6,305 nucleotides of DNA. Origin: Nitrospinota bacterium (GTDB lineage: Bacteria > UBA8248 > JACPRG01). Position 1 is the stretch's first letter; each line of letters begins with the position of its first letter. The stretch covers positions 1-6,305 of the forward strand of contig JASLXW010000245.1 of assembly GCA_030740135.1 (NCBI GenBank). Direction: 5' to 3'. Positions 1-5,306 of this stretch are shown here, one piece after another. The translations under genes were made by a program, and so were the position numbers. The notes under the pieces were generated by a model. The model saw nothing but the letters and a program-made list of their open reading frames with translations, had not been told where the DNA came from and ran no database searches.

Positions 1-185
1 TGCCCGAGTTGTGGGGCCGGCTGGTGGACATGTATCGAAGGCAGCCCGACTTCATGCTGGTCATCAAGGCGGATCGGCAGGTCCCTCATGGACGCGTCGT
101 GGAGGTGTTGGACATCGCCAAGCAGGCGGGTGTCCGCCGACTGGCCATCGCCACGCGGCCCAAGAAGCAGGAAACGAAGCGGTGA
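1..185 (+). CDS. exbD: ExbD/TolR-family biopolymer transport protein, C-terminal part
   Basis: This is the 3' end of a gene that begins left of the window; about 60 codons in the frame starting at base 3 are visible, ending at TGA 183-185. The segment carries the periplasmic C-terminal signature of ExbD/TolR: a strand reading FMLVIKADRQVPHG followed by VVEVLDIAKQAGVRRLAIAT and a short basic tail. In the family, this small inner-membrane protein works with ExbB to form a proton-driven motor that energises TonB. The next gene is a TonB-type protein overlapping this stop by 4 bp, which favours ExbD over TolR. The N-terminal transmembrane helix and its essential aspartate lie outside the window, so proton-channel competence cannot be judged here. 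Confidence 0.88.
   Translation, partial: PELWGRLVDMYRRQPDFMLVIKADRQVPHGRVVEVLDIAKQAGVRRLAIATRPKKQETKR
169..174 (+). promoter_or_regulatory. Ribosome-binding site for tonB GTG start
   Basis: AGGAAA lies 7 bases ahead of the GTG at 182, inside the last codons of exbD. It supports the GTG start, whose first four bases (GTGA) contain the exbD stop. The overlap implies translational coupling of the two genes. Confidence 0.6.
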
Positions 186-1084
186 GATTCCGGTGGGGAT
201 TTTGGGTCGGCGTGGGGGCTTCGATCGCCATCCATGCCGGGTTCATGGTGATTGTGCCGCCGCCCGAACCCCAGGCGGTGATGAGGACGCCGCTGCACGT
301 GGTCGAGCTTCGGAGGATGCAGATCCCGCTTCCGAACCCCCCCTCGATCCCGCGGGAGCGTCCCGGCCGGGAGACGGAGGTCGGGTCGCCTCCTCCGCTC
401 CTGCCTCCGCCTCCGGCCGCTGCGCCTCCCGCCGCGGCGCTGGGCCTGGAGGAGATGGTCCGGGCGGCCCGTTCGCCTGTTTTCGAGGCCCCCCTTCCGC
501 TGCCGTCCGCCATCACGTTCGCCGACCGATCGGGGAAGACCCCGGTGGTTGCGCCGAGGCCTCTCAGTAGGGCGAAATTGCCGCGAGGGACCCCGGGAGG
601 ATCGCGGCTGGGCGGCCGGTTCAAGATCCCGGCCGTCCGTTCCGGCGCGAAGGGGAGGCGGTCCGATGGATTGAGATCGCTCCAGAGGCAATTGATTCGG
701 CAGGAGCTTCTCAAGGCGTCGAAGGCCGAGCCGGAGGATTTGGAGATCCGGGGCCCCGTCGCCAAGCGTGAATTGGTTTATCGGCCTCCGCCCCCCACCC
801 CCTTGCGCGGGGCGGAAGGCGAGATCAAGTTGAAATTCTGGGTGCTTCCCGATGGAACCGTGGGGCGGATTGTTCTCCTGGTCCGGGGGGACTCGTCCCT
901 TGAGACGACCGCCATCCGGAATCTCAAGCGATGGAAGTTCAACACCCTTCCCCGCGGCGCCCGGGTTCCCGAGCAGTGGGGAACGATGCGGTTCCGGTTC
1001 CTTTCCGCCGCGGCGAATTCGCCTTTCTCTTCAGGGGCGCGCGTGCTGAAACCCGAGGTTCTCCGAGAGCGTCCCCTTCGCTGA
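182..1084 (+). CDS. tonB: TonB-family energy transducer
   Basis: A 300-residue protein starting at GTG. The frame stays open upstream inside exbD, but the GTGA overlap, the Shine-Dalgarno sequence and the immediate membrane helix select this start. Residues 5-25 form the single N-terminal membrane anchor and contain SIAIH (S14, H18). This matches the Ser-x-x-x-His spacing of E. coli TonB (S16/H20), which is needed to couple to ExbB/ExbD. A periplasmic region rich in proline and basic residues follows (about 26-205, with Pro runs near 70-85 and 200). The C-terminal TonB domain spans about 211-273, with the typical GEIKLKFWVLPDG, an Ala/Leu helix, a conserved RWKF and a closing MRFRF strand. 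A 27-residue tail of unknown role follows. It would span the periplasm to TonB-dependent outer-membrane receptors. The receptor partner is not in the window, so the transported substrate is unknown. Confidence 0.88.
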   Translation: MRFRWGFWVGVGASIAIHAGFMVIVPPPEPQAVMRTPLHVVELRRMQIPLPNPPSIPRERPGRETEVGSPPPLLPPPPAAAPPAAALGLEEMVRAARSPVFEAPLPLPSAITFADRSGKTPVVAPRPLSRAKLPRGTPGGSRLGGRFKIPAVRSGAKGRRSDGLRSLQRQLIRQELLKASKAEPEDLEIRGPVAKRELVYRPPPPTPLRGAEGEIKLKFWVLPDGTVGRIVLLVRGDSSLETTAIRNLKRWKFNTLPRGARVPEQWGTMRFRFLSAAANSPFSSGARVLKPEVLRERPLR

Positions 1085-1107
1085 GTCACATCCGATGACG
1101 GATTCAG
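1081..1107. terminator. Weak hairpin in the convergent gap between tonB and the nitroreductase gene
   Basis: The 38-bp gap between the two convergent stop codons contains ATCCG-ATGA-CGGAT (1090-1103). It is flanked by CTGA and TCAG (1081-1084, 1104-1107), which could add a lower stem across a 5-base bulge. Its position suits a shared terminator, but there is no T-tract on either strand, so it is not a clear intrinsic terminator. Confidence 0.2.
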
Positions 1108-1122
1108 GGGCGCCCTGCGGGG

Positions 1123-2472
1123 CTACGTCGGGGCGGTGCGGCTGATGACCTCGGCCGGATTCCGGCGGATGTTGGTGTAATGGGGATCCCGCTGCGGGTA
1201 GCCCATTCGGATGAGAAACAGGGGTTCGTAGGCGTCCGGAATGTCGAGAATCTCCCGAAGCCCGGCCTTCGGCCTTTCCTGAACGATGATGGAGGTCTGA
1301 AACTGAAGGCCGGCGCCCAGGGCCGCGCCGGTCAGCCAGAGCGCTTGGATCCCCGCCCCCACGCCGTTCAAGATCCGCCGGCGGAAGGGCTCGTCGGCCG
1401 CGAACCGGCCCGTGGAGTTTTCGACGACCCCCGTCAGGTAGGCGCCGGTCGTCTCGGTTTTGCGCAGCATGACCCGGTGCGCGCCCAGGGCCATGGCCAG
1501 CGGGGCGAGGGGGGTTTTCAGGCCGAGCCGCGCGAGCGTCCTTTTCACCCCGGTCAACCCGAAGTGACCGACCCACTCCCCATCTCCCCGCTGCTTCCAT
1601 TCCTTTTTCTGAAAGCGCAACCAGCCGCAGGTCTCTCGAAACCGCCCCCGGTCCCCGGTCGCCTGTCTCCAGGCGCGCTCTTGAAGCCGGGTCAGCTCCA
1701 TGGTCTTTCCGGAATCCTCCGCCAGGACGAGCGCCGCCTCCCTCGCCCCGTGGGCGTCGAAGGCCCGGCGGGCCGCGGAAAGCATCCGCACGCTGTCTTC
1801 CGGCCAGGGATCGGTCCGCAACATCGGCGTCCGGTCGGTTTGACGCGACCGGATGCAATACAGGGCCTCCATTCCATCGTCGGGTTGGGGCCGTGGCTGG
1901 ATTTGTACGGGCTTGGCCTTGAATGAGTCCGGGTGGTAGACGGCGGGGGCGGGTCGCGATGCGTTTTGGGGGTCGCCGGCGCCCCCGATTCCGAAAAGGA
2001 GATACGGTTCCAGTTTGTCCGGGAAGGAGAAGCCCACGGGACGCCAGGATTTCACGTTCTGCTCGGAGGGTCCCCAGACGTTGCAGGCCAGACCCAATGC
2101 CGCCGAGGCCGCTTGGATGTTGAGGCACGCCGTGCCGAGGGCGATGTAGGATTCGGAGCCCAGCGGGTCGGCGACGGGCAGCATCCGGTTTCGGTCCAGG
2201 TGACAGAGGAGCCACGCCCGCCCATCCGCAGGATCCTTGTCTTCAGGAACGGCGGAGAAGACCCGGGCCGCCTCTCGTTGACAGGCGGGTGCGCGCAGGA
2301 CCTGGAAGTGCCAGGGTTGAGTGTTGTACGCCGAAGCGGCCCAGCGGGCGGCCTCGAGGACCTTGTTCATCTGTTCTTCGGACGGCGCGCCGCCGTCGGG
2401 TGGAGCCGCGCCGGCGTTTCCGGGCGGGGCCAACCCTCTTTCGATGGCCTCGAAGATGTCCATGAACGCCAT
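1123..2472 (-). CDS. Tandem nitroreductase-domain flavoprotein (pseudo-dimer)
   Basis: A 449-residue protein from ATG 2472 to TAG 1125-1123. ATG 2463 (MDIFEAIERG, with a weak GGTAGA upstream) and TTG 2484 are alternative starts. It contains two nitroreductase folds in series. Domain 1 (about 30-168) has the family hallmark NTQPWHF at 50-56, the ALGTACLNIQAASAALGL helix at 111-128, and YLLFGIGGAGDP at the end. A proline-rich linker (about 168-198) leads to domain 2 (about 200-430). Domain 2 opens with the phosphate-binding pattern R-x-T-x-R (R210, T212, R214), has a second central helix (GVGAGIQALWLTGAALGAGL, 370-389) and closes with IRMGYPQRDP (421-430). Domain 1 lacks the R-x-S/T-x-R motif and domain 2 lacks NTQPW, so the two halves look complementary. 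Classical enzymes are homodimers of about 200-residue subunits that reduce nitro, quinone or enone groups with NAD(P)H via FMN. Fused proteins such as the mycobacterial Acg family share the double-domain plan, but this one is longer. No signal peptide is seen. The gene is second in a two-gene unit behind a molybdenum hydroxylase. The substrate is unknown. Confidence 0.82.
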   Translation of the reverse strand: MAFMDIFEAIERGLAPPGNAGAAPPDGGAPSEEQMNKVLEAARWAASAYNTQPWHFQVLRAPACQREAARVFSAVPEDKDPADGRAWLLCHLDRNRMLPVADPLGSESYIALGTACLNIQAASAALGLACNVWGPSEQNVKSWRPVGFSFPDKLEPYLLFGIGGAGDPQNASRPAPAVYHPDSFKAKPVQIQPRPQPDDGMEALYCIRSRQTDRTPMLRTDPWPEDSVRMLSAARRAFDAHGAREAALVLAEDSGKTMELTRLQERAWRQATGDRGRFRETCGWLRFQKKEWKQRGDGEWVGHFGLTGVKRTLARLGLKTPLAPLAMALGAHRVMLRKTETTGAYLTGVVENSTGRFAADEPFRRRILNGVGAGIQALWLTGAALGAGLQFQTSIIVQERPKAGLREILDIPDAYEPLFLIRMGYPQRDPHYTNIRRNPAEVISRTAPT

Positions 2473-2473
2473 T

Positions 2474-2557
2474 CTACCAGACAAGGCCGGGCGCGATTGG
2501 AGAGAGCCGATGCCGCGTGTCCGCCTCCCGCCCCCCGTCCCCCGCCGGTTGTTTCAT
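2474..2557 (-). other. Possible 27-codon coupling ORF filling the gap between hydroxylase and nitroreductase genes
   Basis: An ATG overlaps the hydroxylase TGA by one base (TGATG, 2559-2555). The reading frame runs 27 codons (MKQPAGDGGREADTRHR...) to TAG 2476-2474, one base before the nitroreductase ATG at 2472. Most of its codons end in G or C, like real genes here, but it has no recognisable motif and is very short. It could serve only to carry ribosomes across the gap by termination-reinitiation, or be chance. Low confidence as a protein. Confidence 0.2.
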
Positions 2558-4887
2558 CAGCCGGGGCCCCCGAGCGCCTTGACGACCTTTTCCGGGGTGA
2601 TGGGCAGGCTCCGAATCCGCGCGCCCAAAGCGTGGGCGACCGCGTTGGCCACGGCCGCGGCCGTCGGGACGAGGGCCGGCTCGCCCAGCCCTTTCGCGCC
2701 GTACGGGCCTCCCAGGCCTTGGGGGCCTCCCGGGCCGTCCCCGTCGGGCTCCCCCTCGATGAATAGGACGCTGATGTCCGGCGCGTCCACGATGGTGGGA
2801 ACGCGGTAATCGTAGAAATTCGGGTTCATCACCTGCCCGCCGTCGAAGACCATCTCCTCCGACACCGCCCAGCCCAGCCCCTGGACCACGCCGCCCTCGA
2901 CCTGGCCTTCGGCGGTGAGGGGATTGATGATCCGGCCCGAGTCGTGGACGGCCGTCATGCGCTCGATCACCACCCGGCCGGTCTCGATGTCCACCGCCAC
3001 CTCGGCGACGTGCGCGGCGAAGGCGTAGGCGATCGTCGCGTGGCCGTAGCGGGAGGCGTCCGGGATGACCACTTCGGGAGGCGTGACGAACGCGCCCTCG
3101 CCGACAATGGGTTTTCCGCCCGCAGCCATGACCATTTCGCGCGCGGCGTCGGAGAAGCCCATCCTGCGCTCGGGCGCGCCCTCGACCCGGATCTCGCCGT
3201 CCTCGGTTTCGAGATCCTCCGGCCGGCACTCCAGGCGCCCGGCCGCGAAGGCGAGGATCTTTTCCCGGGCGTCCCGGGCGGCCCTGGCCACCGCGTGGCC
3301 GCCCACCGTCGTCACCCGGCTCGCGTACGCCCCCAGGCAGGCCGGTGTCACGTCGGTGTCCACGCCGGAGACCCGGACGTCCTCCAGGCCGACGCCGAGC
3401 TCTTCCGCGGCGATCTGGGCGAGCACCGTGCGTGCGCCCTGGCCGATGTCCGTTTCGCCCGTGAGGAGGAAGGCGCGGCCCTCTTCGTCGACCTGGACGA
3501 CGGCGGCGCCGCCGTCGAAGTCCCCGTAGGCCCCCCGGAACCCGGAGCCGTGGATGCAACAGGCAATGCCGACGCCCCGGCGGACGCCCTTGCCATGCGG
3601 CGAAGAAGCGGGGGGCTCGAAATCCCCCGCGCGTTTTCGGTCCCAATCCGTCTCGGATTTCGCCTTCTCGACGCATTCCCGGATTTCGGCCGAGCCGATT
3701 CGAAAACCGTGCATGGTCACGTCGCCGGGGTGGACGAAGTTCTTCATTCGGAGCGCGGCCGGGTCCATTCCCAGCTCATTCGCGAGGATGTCGATGCCGG
3801 ACTCCAGGGCGAACGCCCCCTGCGGGTTGCCGAACCCCCGGTATCCCCCGGTCGGGAGCTTGTTCGTGTAGGCGAGCCGATATTGGTTCTTGACGTTGGG
3901 GATCCGGTAGAGGTTGTCCATCCGGTAAGAGGCGATGCCCGTGATGGCCGGGGCCTCGTTGCTGTACGCCCCGTTGTCGGCGATGACGTCGGAGGATTTC
4001 GCGACGAGGCCCCCTTCATAATCTGCCGCCAGCCTCAAGTGGATGGTCATGGGGACCCGCGGGTGGGTGGTCAGGAACTCGTCGGTGCGGGTATTGTCCA
4101 GCCGGACGGGCCGCCCGGCCTTTTTCGAGAGAAGCGCGGCGATCAGGTGGAGTCGGACCATTTTCTTGGAGCCGAACCCGCCGCCCACGAAGGAATGGAC
4201 CATCCGGATGTCGGACGCCCTCATCCCGAGAATCCCGGCGTAGTGTCCGCGCGCGATCCAGGGGTCCTGGATGCCGGCGTGAAGCGTCAGCCGGCCGTTG
4301 GGGGCGAAGTCGGCGACGGCCCCTATGGGCTCCATGTAGCACTGGTGGGCGGCGGAGGTCTCGAACGTGGCCTCGATCTTGTGGGCGGCGCGCTCATAGG
4401 CCCGGTCGAACCCGCCGCGCTCCATGTTCCCCCGCATCGCGATGTTTCCGGGCTTGTCCTCGTGGATGAGGGGGGCCCCTTCGGCCAGGGCCTCCCCGGT
4501 CGTTCCGACGGTCGGAAGGGGCTCGTACTCGACGTGAATCCCTTCCAGGGCTTCCTCTGCGGCGTCGGGATCGGTCGCGGCGACGGCGGCGACCTCGTCC
4601 CCCGCGTACCGGACTTTGTCGACGGCCAGGACGGTCTCGTCGTGGATCATGTGGCCCCATTTGACGTCCGGGCAGTCGGCGGCGGTCAGGACGGCGCGAA
4701 CGCCCTTGAGGCTTTCCGCCCGGGAGGCGTCGATGGACAGGACCCGGGCGTGGGGAAGGGGGCTTCTGAGGACCTTCGCCCAGAGCATCCCGGGGACCGA
4801 GACGTCCGAGGCGTACCGGCCCCCGCCCGAGGACTTCTCCCAGGCTTCCACGGAGGGAACCCGCTGACCGATGACCCGATATTTCAT
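2557..4887 (-). CDS. Molybdopterin-binding (large) subunit of a xanthine dehydrogenase-superfamily hydroxylase
   Basis: A 776-residue protein from ATG 4887 (Shine-Dalgarno GGGGA 6 bases upstream) to TGA 2559-2557. It shows the normal large-subunit layout. An N-terminal hammerhead domain (about 15-125, with GGGRYASDV, RSPLPHAR and KVRYAGDEVAAV) precedes two molybdopterin-binding domains. Visible motifs are HQCYMEP (181-187), GIQDPW with a probable Mo-proximal Gln207, GGGFGSK (235-241), GGYRGFGNPQ (347-356), TGETDIGQG (476-484), ASRVTTVGG (522-530), YRVPT (694-698) and GAKGLGE (730-736), whose Glu736 matches the catalytic base of the family. The CoxL signature AYRCSFR is absent, arguing against aerobic CO dehydrogenase. 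Overall wording resembles 4-hydroxybenzoyl-CoA reductase alpha subunits and unassigned CoxL/CutL proteins; aldehyde, purine, nicotinate or aromatic-CoA substrates all remain possible. No N-terminal [2Fe-2S] domain or Cys cluster is present, and no FeS or FAD subunit gene is adjacent. The family requires such partners, so they must be encoded elsewhere or be replaced. Confidence 0.92.
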   Translation of the reverse strand: MKYRVIGQRVPSVEAWEKSSGGGRYASDVSVPGMLWAKVLRSPLPHARVLSIDASRAESLKGVRAVLTAADCPDVKWGHMIHDETVLAVDKVRYAGDEVAAVAATDPDAAEEALEGIHVEYEPLPTVGTTGEALAEGAPLIHEDKPGNIAMRGNMERGGFDRAYERAAHKIEATFETSAAHQCYMEPIGAVADFAPNGRLTLHAGIQDPWIARGHYAGILGMRASDIRMVHSFVGGGFGSKKMVRLHLIAALLSKKAGRPVRLDNTRTDEFLTTHPRVPMTIHLRLAADYEGGLVAKSSDVIADNGAYSNEAPAITGIASYRMDNLYRIPNVKNQYRLAYTNKLPTGGYRGFGNPQGAFALESGIDILANELGMDPAALRMKNFVHPGDVTMHGFRIGSAEIRECVEKAKSETDWDRKRAGDFEPPASSPHGKGVRRGVGIACCIHGSGFRGAYGDFDGGAAVVQVDEEGRAFLLTGETDIGQGARTVLAQIAAEELGVGLEDVRVSGVDTDVTPACLGAYASRVTTVGGHAVARAARDAREKILAFAAGRLECRPEDLETEDGEIRVEGAPERRMGFSDAAREMVMAAGGKPIVGEGAFVTPPEVVIPDASRYGHATIAYAFAAHVAEVAVDIETGRVVIERMTAVHDSGRIINPLTAEGQVEGGVVQGLGWAVSEEMVFDGGQVMNPNFYDYRVPTIVDAPDISVLFIEGEPDGDGPGGPQGLGGPYGAKGLGEPALVPTAAAVANAVAHALGARIRSLPITPEKVVKALGGPG
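2705..2731. repeat. 18-bp-period micro-duplication in the hydroxylase active-site loop
   Basis: GGGCCTCCC occurs at 2705-2713 and again at 2723-2731, each followed after one base by GGC, giving a period of 18 bp. On the coding strand this is an in-frame repeat of six residues, GGPQGL then GGPYGA (720-731), directly before the catalytic KGLGE. It lengthens the Gly/Pro-rich stretch relative to the usual single GP(Y/F)GAKG. Confidence 0.55.
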
Positions 4888-4893
4888 TGTTCA

Positions 4894-4898
4894 TCCCC
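4894..4898 (-). promoter_or_regulatory. Ribosome-binding site of the hydroxylase gene
   Basis: On the minus strand GGGGA is followed by six bases (TGAACA) and then ATG at 4887. This fixes the in-frame start MKYRVIGQR. The out-of-frame ATG seven bases upstream (4894) overlaps this site and opens only a shadow frame. Confidence 0.6.
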
Positions 4899-4899
4899 A

Positions 4900-4921
4900 G
4901 GATTCGGGCAAAGCCGAATCC
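4900..4921 (-). promoter_or_regulatory. 8-bp perfect hairpin abutting the hydroxylase ribosome-binding site
   Basis: GGATTCGG (4900-4907) and its exact complement CCGAATCC (4914-4921) flank a six-base loop. In the hydroxylase mRNA this stem would end one base before the GGGGA ribosome-binding site. It could affect ribosome access or leader stability. No T-tract follows on the minus strand, so it is not a terminator for that direction. Confidence 0.4.
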
Positions 4922-4980
4922 GTCGTCCCGCCGTCAGGCGCTTAACCCTCTCCTTGAAAAGTCCGCGTCCCGCCAGCCCA

Positions 4981-5003
4981 TTCAGGTTATCACGGTTCAG
5001 GTT
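4981..5003. repeat. Direct repeat TTCAGGTT x2, 15-bp period
   Basis: TTCAGGTT at 4981-4988 recurs exactly at 4996-5003, separated by ATCACGG. On the minus strand this reads AACCTGAA twice, about 95-115 bases upstream of the hydroxylase ATG. Its position fits a tandem half-site for a regulator, but two 8-mers are limited evidence. Confidence 0.3.
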
Positions 5004-5066
5004 GCCCAACGGGATATAGCGGCCGTGAATCGATCGCGCCGGAACGCTTGGGTTTGTCGATGCCCG

Positions 5067-5082
5067 TGGCACTGTTTGTGCA
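5067..5082 (+). promoter_or_regulatory. Candidate sigma-54 (-24/-12) promoter toward the GAF gene
   Basis: TGGCACTGTTTGTGCA fits the sigma-54 consensus TGGCAC-N5-TTGCA at all fixed bases except one (G in place of the first T of the -12 box), with the GG-N10-GC spacing exact. Transcription would begin near 5094 and run rightward through the palindrome at 5128-5156 to the GAF gene, giving a leader of about 210 bases. A second, weaker GG-N10-GC match with a good -12 box (TTTGC) but a poor -24 box lies at 5234-5247. Confidence 0.35.
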
Positions 5083-5127
5083 CGCCTGAAGGATGGGAAT
5101 CTGACATACGCTGAAAAGAGTTTCACA

Positions 5128-5156
5128 GTTTTGACCATCCCGGATGAGTCAAAAAC
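5128..5156. promoter_or_regulatory. Interrupted palindrome, candidate operator
   Basis: TTTTGAC (5129-5135) is mirrored exactly by GTCAAAA (5148-5154). Between them CATCC (5136-5140) mirrors GGATG (5142-5146) around a single C, with one unpaired A at 5147. The outermost G5128 and C5156 also match if A5155 is skipped. T-rich and A-rich arms sit on the wrong sides for an intrinsic terminator in either direction, so a DNA site for a dimeric regulator is the better reading. It lies in the divergent region and could control either gene. Confidence 0.45.
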
Positions 5157-5295
5157 GGGGATTGATCTGCGCGAAAAAGCATAACAGCGTTGCGCTTAGG
5201 TAGAGGACCGGCCGCCCGGACCTTTTGGGGTTGGGATATTCGTTTGCCGGCGTTCGCGGGATTCCAACGAAAAGGATTGTCTCCCGATTTAATCG

Positions 5296-5301
5296 AGGGG
5301 G
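5296..5301 (+). promoter_or_regulatory. Ribosome-binding site deciding the TTG start of the GAF gene
   Basis: AGGGGG lies five bases before TTG 5307-5309. The frame is open upstream to 5166 with other TTG codons (for example 5277 and 5244) but no ATG, and this one has the best ribosome-binding site. CGATT-T-AATCG (5285-5295) just upstream is a small perfect palindrome whose imperfect extension reaches into the AGGGGG, so it might partly mask the site. Confidence 0.55.
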
Positions 5302-5306
5302 TTGAA

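Larger units (their letters stand above)
4888..5306. other. Divergent regulatory region between hydroxylase and GAF genes
   Basis: About 420 bp without a convincing gene, holding the start signals of two divergent units. Its composition is visibly less GC-rich than the flanks, especially from about 5100 to 5300. From left to right it contains a hairpin next to the hydroxylase ribosome-binding site (4900-4921), a TTCAGGTT direct repeat (4981-5003), a sigma-54-like element (5067-5082), an interrupted palindrome (5128-5156), and the ribosome-binding site of the GAF gene (5296-5301). I see no clear sigma-70 promoter for either direction, no tRNA, and no riboswitch I can name. Confidence 0.7.

Noticed and set aside
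11..181. Upstream extension of the TonB frame
   Set aside because: This part lies over the ExbD C-terminus in another frame and would place non-membrane sequence before the anchor helix. The GTG at 182 with its ribosome-binding site is the natural start.
1031..2215. A 394-codon minus-strand frame inside the nitroreductase gene and the end of tonB
   Set aside because: It is Arg/Pro/Gly-rich, out of phase with the nitroreductase frame that carries the real motifs, and runs antisense into tonB.
2474..3676. A 400-codon minus-strand frame overlapping the hydroxylase 3' half
   Set aside because: Its translation is an Arg/Gly/Pro-rich low-complexity sequence typical of an out-of-phase shadow of a GC-rich gene. 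Only its last 27 codons, outside the hydroxylase, are considered separately.
2557..4887. Aerobic CO dehydrogenase (CoxL) as a specific identity
   Set aside because: The AYRCSFR active-site loop with its copper-binding Cys is missing; the equivalent loop reads GGYRGFGNPQ.
2944..5019. A 691-codon open frame on the plus strand antisense to the hydroxylase
   Set aside because: It mirrors a gene with clear family motifs on the other strand. Long antisense frames are expected in DNA with high third-position GC, and its translation shows no recognisable domain.
4884..5138. An 84-codon minus-strand frame whose TGA overlaps the hydroxylase ATG (ATGA)
   Set aside because: The 4-bp overlap is tempting, but the codons (AGA, CCA, ACA and similar) lack the strong third-position GC of neighbouring genes. 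There is no convincing ribosome-binding site or domain, and its end is made by the hairpin at 4900-4921. More likely leader sequence.
5128..5156. Intrinsic terminator at the palindrome
   Set aside because: On both strands the T-run is on the 5' arm and the A-run on the 3' arm, with no T-tract after the stem.
4888..5306. A molybdenum-cofactor riboswitch in the hydroxylase leader
   Set aside because: The gene context makes it attractive, but I could not recognise the conserved core of that RNA; a covariance-model search would be needed to claim it.
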